DNA of 64,000 nt from the NCBI RefSeq assembly GCF_002934545.1, contig NZ_PTJA01000005.1, positions 186,001 to 250,000 on the forward strand, given 5' to 3'. Within the stretch, counting starts at the first letter, position 1. Each line of letters begins with the position of its first letter. Source of the stretch: Lacrimispora xylanisolvens (GTDB lineage: Bacteria > Bacillota > Clostridia > Lachnospirales > Lachnospiraceae). Shown one piece after another: positions 60,733-64,000 of this stretch. The notes below the pieces were generated by a model that worked only from the letters and a program-made list of their open reading frames with translations, was not told the origin of the DNA and did not search any database. The position numbers and the translations under genes are program-made.

Positions 60733-62770
60733 AATTTTTAAGTTCTCCTTTCAGCTCTCCTAGTGTTCCTAATCCATGCTGAATACCTTTGATTTTGCCT
60801 TCCAAATCTTCAATGTTTACTCGAATATTATCATTGTTTTTCTGATCCTCTAACAACTTTTGATATTCATCCTCCAGTTCCTGTTTATGCATTGTAAGTT
60901 GCGCTTTGTATATTTCCGTACACTTATTCACATAATTCACAACGTTATCTGTCATCTTAGGAATTATTTCATCGTTCAATCTGTCACTAATGCTGTTTGA
61001 CACAAGTTTTACGTGCTCTTTCAAATGATGATATGGTACTCTTTCAACCGATTTGAATGTCAATCCACTTTCAACATCTTTATACCCTGAGGTTTGTTCT
61101 TTTGCTTCTTCATCGATATTCTCAAAATCCGCCTCTGTAAAATTAGGATTGTATGCTTCAGCAGGAATTTTAGAAGGATCATCAGTGTACTGAATCAACT
61201 TCTTGTTACACTCTTCAATAACTCTGTCGGCAATCTCCCTGCGGAACGCTTTAGTCTCATCAATGGCATCAAATGTCATTTTCTTCATTGAGCTAAAAGT
61301 TGAATCATTAATTTCGTACTCAGGGAGTTTATTAAAATTTACTAATTTTTCCTCATATACTTCCTTTTTCTTTTCTGCCTCATTCATTATGACACCTTCA
61401 CCATTGATGTTATCGGTGTATTTTTTATATATCTCATTGATACCTTCATTTATTTTTGAATAAACTTCAGAAATCTCTTTCTTTTTGGTCTTTATCCGAT
61501 CTTCAAGAGCTTCTGGATCATCAACGCTTTCCTTTGCCTCGTTCAACACTGATGAGTAAACACCCAAATATCTCTGGTATTCTTTTTCCAGGTTTTCTAA
61601 GAAATCAATTAACTGAATATAGTTAGCCACGCGAGCAAACTTCTCTAATGCAGCATAGACACTGTAGAAATTTGACATTTCTCCCATTTTTTCTTCAAAT
61701 ACAGACATTCCACCCTTCTTTGCTGCTCTTAACCAGCAGTTACTAGCTGGTGGAAAATTTTCGTCGGACTCATCGAGTTGCTCAAAGAATTCATCAATTG
61801 ATTCTTCCGTTCCAAGCTCTTTACACATATTCAAGAACAACTGCACCTTACTATCTACACCAATAATTTTTTCAGCTCGGATATCATTTTTATACATAGC
61901 TTCTGCCTGTTCTTTTAGGCTCGCATAGTCAGATCCTGAAAGATTTGATTTTCCGGTCAGTACTAAAAATAAAGATTCCTTCTTTCTATCAGTACAATTA
62001 TTTCTAAGAAAATTCATGAACGATGATGATTCCAATGCCTGTCCATTTAAGGACTTAACAAAAATTATAGCATTTGCATTTTTGATATACTCTTCTGCAA
62101 TCTTTCCAACATTTCCGCCTGCACCTACACCTGGGCTGTCAATCAATGTAATTCCTTGCATTTCTTCTGGAAGCGGATATGTTATCTCTATCTCTGTGAT
62201 AATCTTTCCCCATGCATCTCTGTTCTCTCTTATATATGAGATGATTAAGTTATTGTACTCATCCAGGTTCATATTAAAAAGATTATCCTTTGCTTCTGCC
62301 TCAAGGAAGGTATCCATAATATGCTTTGGAATTTTACCGCCTTTATACTTAATTAATATCTCATTATTAATTGTTGTTATGGGAATGTTTCTGTATTTAT
62401 CAGAAATTGCAGCATGATATTTCAGAAAATCGCGTATCTTTTCATAGCCAGTAACAGTTGTTCTTCCGCCTGCAGCCGTCTTAGCAACCAGCTTAAATTC
62501 GTCACCACGTTTAATTTTAATTATGGCGCTCGTACACTGTCTGACATCCATAGGAACAACTTCTCTACCAAGATATGCGTTAATAAATGTGGACTTTCCA
62601 CTTTTTGCCTCTCCTACAATCATCAGATTAAAAACTTCATCCATGATTTTTTTAGCCTGATCAATAATGTTGTCACTTACCTTCTTACCTGAACTTGCAC
62701 AGGATTTTTTGTATTCCTCATACAAGTTCAATACTTGCTTTTTGTTTTGCTTATAATCTTTAGTTATCAT
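60719..62770 (-). CDS. Dynamin-like GTPase
   Basis: A 683-residue large GTPase. G1 is GEAKSGKST (53-61), followed by FINAYLGREVVPMDVRQCTSAI with the G2 threonine; G3 is LIDSPGVGAGG near residue 210, and a degenerate G4 reads LVLTGKSN. From about residue 340 the protein is a long stalk of helices with coiled-coil character (EKEYQRYLGVYSSVLNEAKESVDD, RIKTKKKEISEVYSKINEGINE, ...KQELEDEYQKLLEDQKNN). No transmembrane segment is seen in it. Bacterial dynamins shape or patch membranes; some (e.g. the Eleos defence GTPases, Bacillus DynA) protect against phage. GGAGG precedes the ATG, 16 bases after the WYL gene. Confidence 0.9.
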   Translation of the reverse strand: MITKDYKQNKKQVLNLYEEYKKSCASSGKKVSDNIIDQAKKIMDEVFNLMIVGEAKSGKSTFINAYLGREVVPMDVRQCTSAIIKIKRGDEFKLVAKTAAGGRTTVTGYEKIRDFLKYHAAISDKYRNIPITTINNEILIKYKGGKIPKHIMDTFLEAEAKDNLFNMNLDEYNNLIISYIRENRDAWGKIITEIEITYPLPEEMQGITLIDSPGVGAGGNVGKIAEEYIKNANAIIFVKSLNGQALESSSFMNFLRNNCTDRKKESLFLVLTGKSNLSGSDYASLKEQAEAMYKNDIRAEKIIGVDSKVQLFLNMCKELGTEESIDEFFEQLDESDENFPPASNCWLRAAKKGGMSVFEEKMGEMSNFYSVYAALEKFARVANYIQLIDFLENLEKEYQRYLGVYSSVLNEAKESVDDPEALEDRIKTKKKEISEVYSKINEGINEIYKKYTDNINGEGVIMNEAEKKKEVYEEKLVNFNKLPEYEINDSTFSSMKKMTFDAIDETKAFRREIADRVIEECNKKLIQYTDDPSKIPAEAYNPNFTEADFENIDEEAKEQTSGYKDVESGLTFKSVERVPYHHLKEHVKLVSNSISDRLNDEIIPKMTDNVVNYVNKCTEIYKAQLTMHKQELEDEYQKLLEDQKNNDNIRVNIEDLEGKIKGIQHGLGTLGELKGELKNYVAE

Positions 62771-62786
62771 GTTGTGTTTCCTCCAC

Positions 62787-63734
62787 CTATAATAATTTTA
62801 CTTTTTCACCTTGACTTCTCAGCCACATATCAATTCCCTTTCCAAACACTTCAGCACATACAATATAATTGCCATCCAACTTATCTATTATTTTTGCTGT
62901 AGGTAGTCTATCTAGAATAGCATCTATATCTGGACCTGAATATTCAAATTTTATTTTTTGTAGTTTACCTCCATACATAAACTGAATTCTCTTTCTAAAT
63001 TCACCTTCCTCAAACCGATCCTTATATGGGATTCGATATCGCTCGTTTGTAATTTTTAATTGTTTTATTCTATCAACCCTGTAAATAGTAGGAAAAGCAT
63101 CATTTATCACATCAAAGTTTTCTCTTACTTTTTCATCCTCAATAAAAGCAGTAAGATAGAAATAATACTCTGAAAATATAATTGCCAATGGTTTCAATTT
63201 TCTTGTTTTTACTGTGGTTCCCAGTACTCCCTGGTACTTAATTTCTATATATCTACTCTCTTGTATCGCAGTTCCTATATCCCACAATGTATCTAAGAAA
63301 ACTGTATGATGCCTTGGCTCAATATAGTGAAATTCTTCATTTTTTATTAATTGTTCGATTAATTTCTGATTGCTCTGTGGAACACAACAATCAATCAGCC
63401 TTTGCAATACATCCGTCATTTCATTCTTTGTAAGAGCACGACTATCTAATAAAATTTTACAAATTGCTAACACCTCACTATTTGTAAGTCGCATTTTATA
63501 TATCTGTTCCAGTCTATATCCTTGACGCCCTCGATCATATATTACAGAATTAATGAAACCATGACTCTCAGCATCCAATTCCAAATAGTTGCGAATATCA
63601 TCAATATCTCTTTGGATACTTCTTTCATTTACCCCATAACGATTTGCTTCTTCAGCTTTATTCACTATATATCCATTCATCAGACGTGTATATATTCCAA
63701 GAGTTCTCTCAACCTTTCCATTCTTTTCATCCAT
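62787..63734 (-). CDS. WYL-domain transcriptional regulator
   Basis: A 315-residue regulator. Residues 1-75 are a winged helix (ERTLGIYTRLMNGYIVNKAEEANRYGVNERSIQRDIDDIRNYLE). Residues about 140-240 are a WYL domain, here with the variant motif LKPLAIIFSEYYFYLTAFIEDEKVRENF and IYRVDRIKQLKI, then a C-terminal WCX-like extension (IQFMYGGKLQKIKFEYSGPDIDAILDRLPTAKII). WYL regulators BrxR and CapW repress BREX and CBASS until infection. ATG 63734 has AGGAGG 10 bases upstream; GTG 63737 is an alternative. It directly heads the dynamin/HerA/toxin operon and a palindrome covers its promoter. Confidence 0.92.
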   Translation of the reverse strand: MDEKNGKVERTLGIYTRLMNGYIVNKAEEANRYGVNERSIQRDIDDIRNYLELDAESHGFINSVIYDRGRQGYRLEQIYKMRLTNSEVLAICKILLDSRALTKNEMTDVLQRLIDCCVPQSNQKLIEQLIKNEEFHYIEPRHHTVFLDTLWDIGTAIQESRYIEIKYQGVLGTTVKTRKLKPLAIIFSEYYFYLTAFIEDEKVRENFDVINDAFPTIYRVDRIKQLKITNERYRIPYKDRFEEGEFRKRIQFMYGGKLQKIKFEYSGPDIDAILDRLPTAKIIDKLDGNYIVCAEVFGKGIDMWLRSQGEKVKLL

Positions 63735-63757
63735 CACTTATCCACCTCCTGTACATA

Positions 63758-63788
63758 ATTATAGTTGCCAGCAAGGACAGTTTCTGTC
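63758..63788 (-). promoter_or_regulatory. WYL-gene promoter with palindromic operator candidate
   Basis: Minus strand TATAAT at 63763-63758, 23 bases before the WYL start codon. The -35 position is occupied by a perfect palindrome GACAG-TTT-CTGTC (63776-63788) that reaches the end of the small HTH gene. No good -35 hexamer is present, but the palindrome position fits a repressor that blocks polymerase, as for BrxR and CapW. Confidence 0.6.
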
Positions 63789-63791
63789 ATT

Positions 63792-63983
63792 CTAGTTCTT
63801 TTTTATATACTTTCTCGATTTAATTCTTTCATCATTAGGTTTCTCAGCGCCTTCTGGTATCGCCCAAGTAGTTCCAAATTTCACTGCACCTTCAATTCTC
63901 CCATCGTTGCACAATGTATTGATTCTTCTTTCGCTTATTCCCCACTTCTTTGATACTTCTGAAATTTTCAAATATCCAATCAT
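63792..63983 (-). CDS. Small helix-turn-helix (excisionase/MerR-like) protein
   Basis: A 63-residue DNA-binding protein: YLKISEVSKKWGISERRINTLCNDGRIEGAVKFGTTWAIP is the winged-helix excisionase fold (turn ISERRIN, wing with a KFGTTWAIP ending), followed by a basic tail EKPNDERIKSRKYIKKN. The ATG at 63983 has AGGTGG 6 bases upstream; a GTG three codons earlier overlaps the SD. It lies 57 bases before the WYL gene in the same direction. Proteins of this kind accompany mobile or defence loci in Lachnospiraceae; a direct excisionase role has no integrase partner within the window. Confidence 0.82.
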   Translation of the reverse strand: MIGYLKISEVSKKWGISERRINTLCNDGRIEGAVKFGTTWAIPEGAEKPNDERIKSRKYIKKN

Positions 63984-64000
63984 CTGTTCCACCTCAATAA

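Noticed and set aside
55689-63983. Conjugative element or type IV secretion locus
   Set aside because: The HerA-like ATPase has no relaxase, coupling protein, VirB-type channel or integrase companions in the window.

Overview
The window reads like a chromosomal segment of an obligately anaerobic, low-to-mid GC Firmicute of the class Clostridia, most likely a member of the Lachnospiraceae. This rests on strong GGAGG ribosome-binding sites, the oxygen-sensitive 4-hydroxybutyryl-CoA dehydratase, a Bcd/EtfBA set, PTS and GPH sugar uptake, an SLH plus choline-binding-type surface protein, and the style of the toxin/immunity pair. Almost everything is on the minus strand. I saw no rRNA, tRNA or CRISPR array.

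Layout. 1-3.1 kb: a MacA/MacB-type efflux operon (adaptor, ATPase, permease cut by the window edge). 3.2-6.2 kb: an OpuC-type compatible-solute importer with a near-consensus promoter buried in an 11-bp inverted repeat. 6.3-15.8 kb: a 1870-residue surface protein, a LytS-like sensor kinase with a response regulator carrying a BTAD output domain, and a GntR regulator with a TrkA-C/RCK_C domain (BusR-like), which is a candidate c-di-AMP-responsive regulator of the solute importer. 15.9-22.4 kb: a flavodoxin-like protein, a GH2 glycosidase with its GPH symporter and a divergent AraC regulator, and a microprotein carrying the core motif of Na+-pumping decarboxylase beta subunits.

22.5-31.2 kb: a compact nine-gene unit, LysR, MaoC-like hydratase with an extra Cys-rich N-terminal domain, acyl carrier protein, LuxE-like acyl-protein synthetase, LuxC-like acyl reductase, AMP-ligase, acyl-CoA dehydrogenase, EtfB, EtfA. 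There is no luciferase, so this looks like an anaerobic acyl-to-aldehyde module of unknown product. 31.3-40.1 kb: a NifU-like protein and the succinate-to-crotonyl-CoA route (CoA-acylating succinate-semialdehyde dehydrogenase, 4-hydroxybutyrate dehydrogenase, 4-hydroxybutyryl-CoA dehydratase, two tandem CoA-transferases and a PQ-loop membrane protein), with a second LysR divergently placed. The Bcd/Etf of the neighbouring unit could finish the route to butyryl-CoA.

40.2-46.6 kb: a DUF2798 membrane protein and a beta-glucoside PTS operon with a 6-phospho-beta-glucosidase, an embedded metallo-beta-lactamase-fold hydrolase and a PRD regulator. 46.7-53.6 kb: a co-directional run HPr-like protein, MBL hydrolase, MazG-like pyrophosphohydrolase, HNH nuclease, PLD-helicase-DUF3427 protein, NUDIX hydrolase, MmcQ/YjbR protein and DUF2809 protein; its core looks like a nucleic-acid defence cassette. 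53.7-55.4 kb: a frameshifted AAA/PD-(D/E)XK protein.

55.7-64 kb: a visibly AT-richer, tightly overlapped operon: small HTH protein, WYL-domain regulator, dynamin-like GTPase, membrane-hairpin protein, HerA/FtsK-type ATPase with a glycine-zipper insert, LHH-type nuclease toxin and SUKH-fold immunity protein. I regard this HerA-dynamin-toxin-immunity unit under WYL control as the best candidate for an undescribed conflict or defence system in the window.
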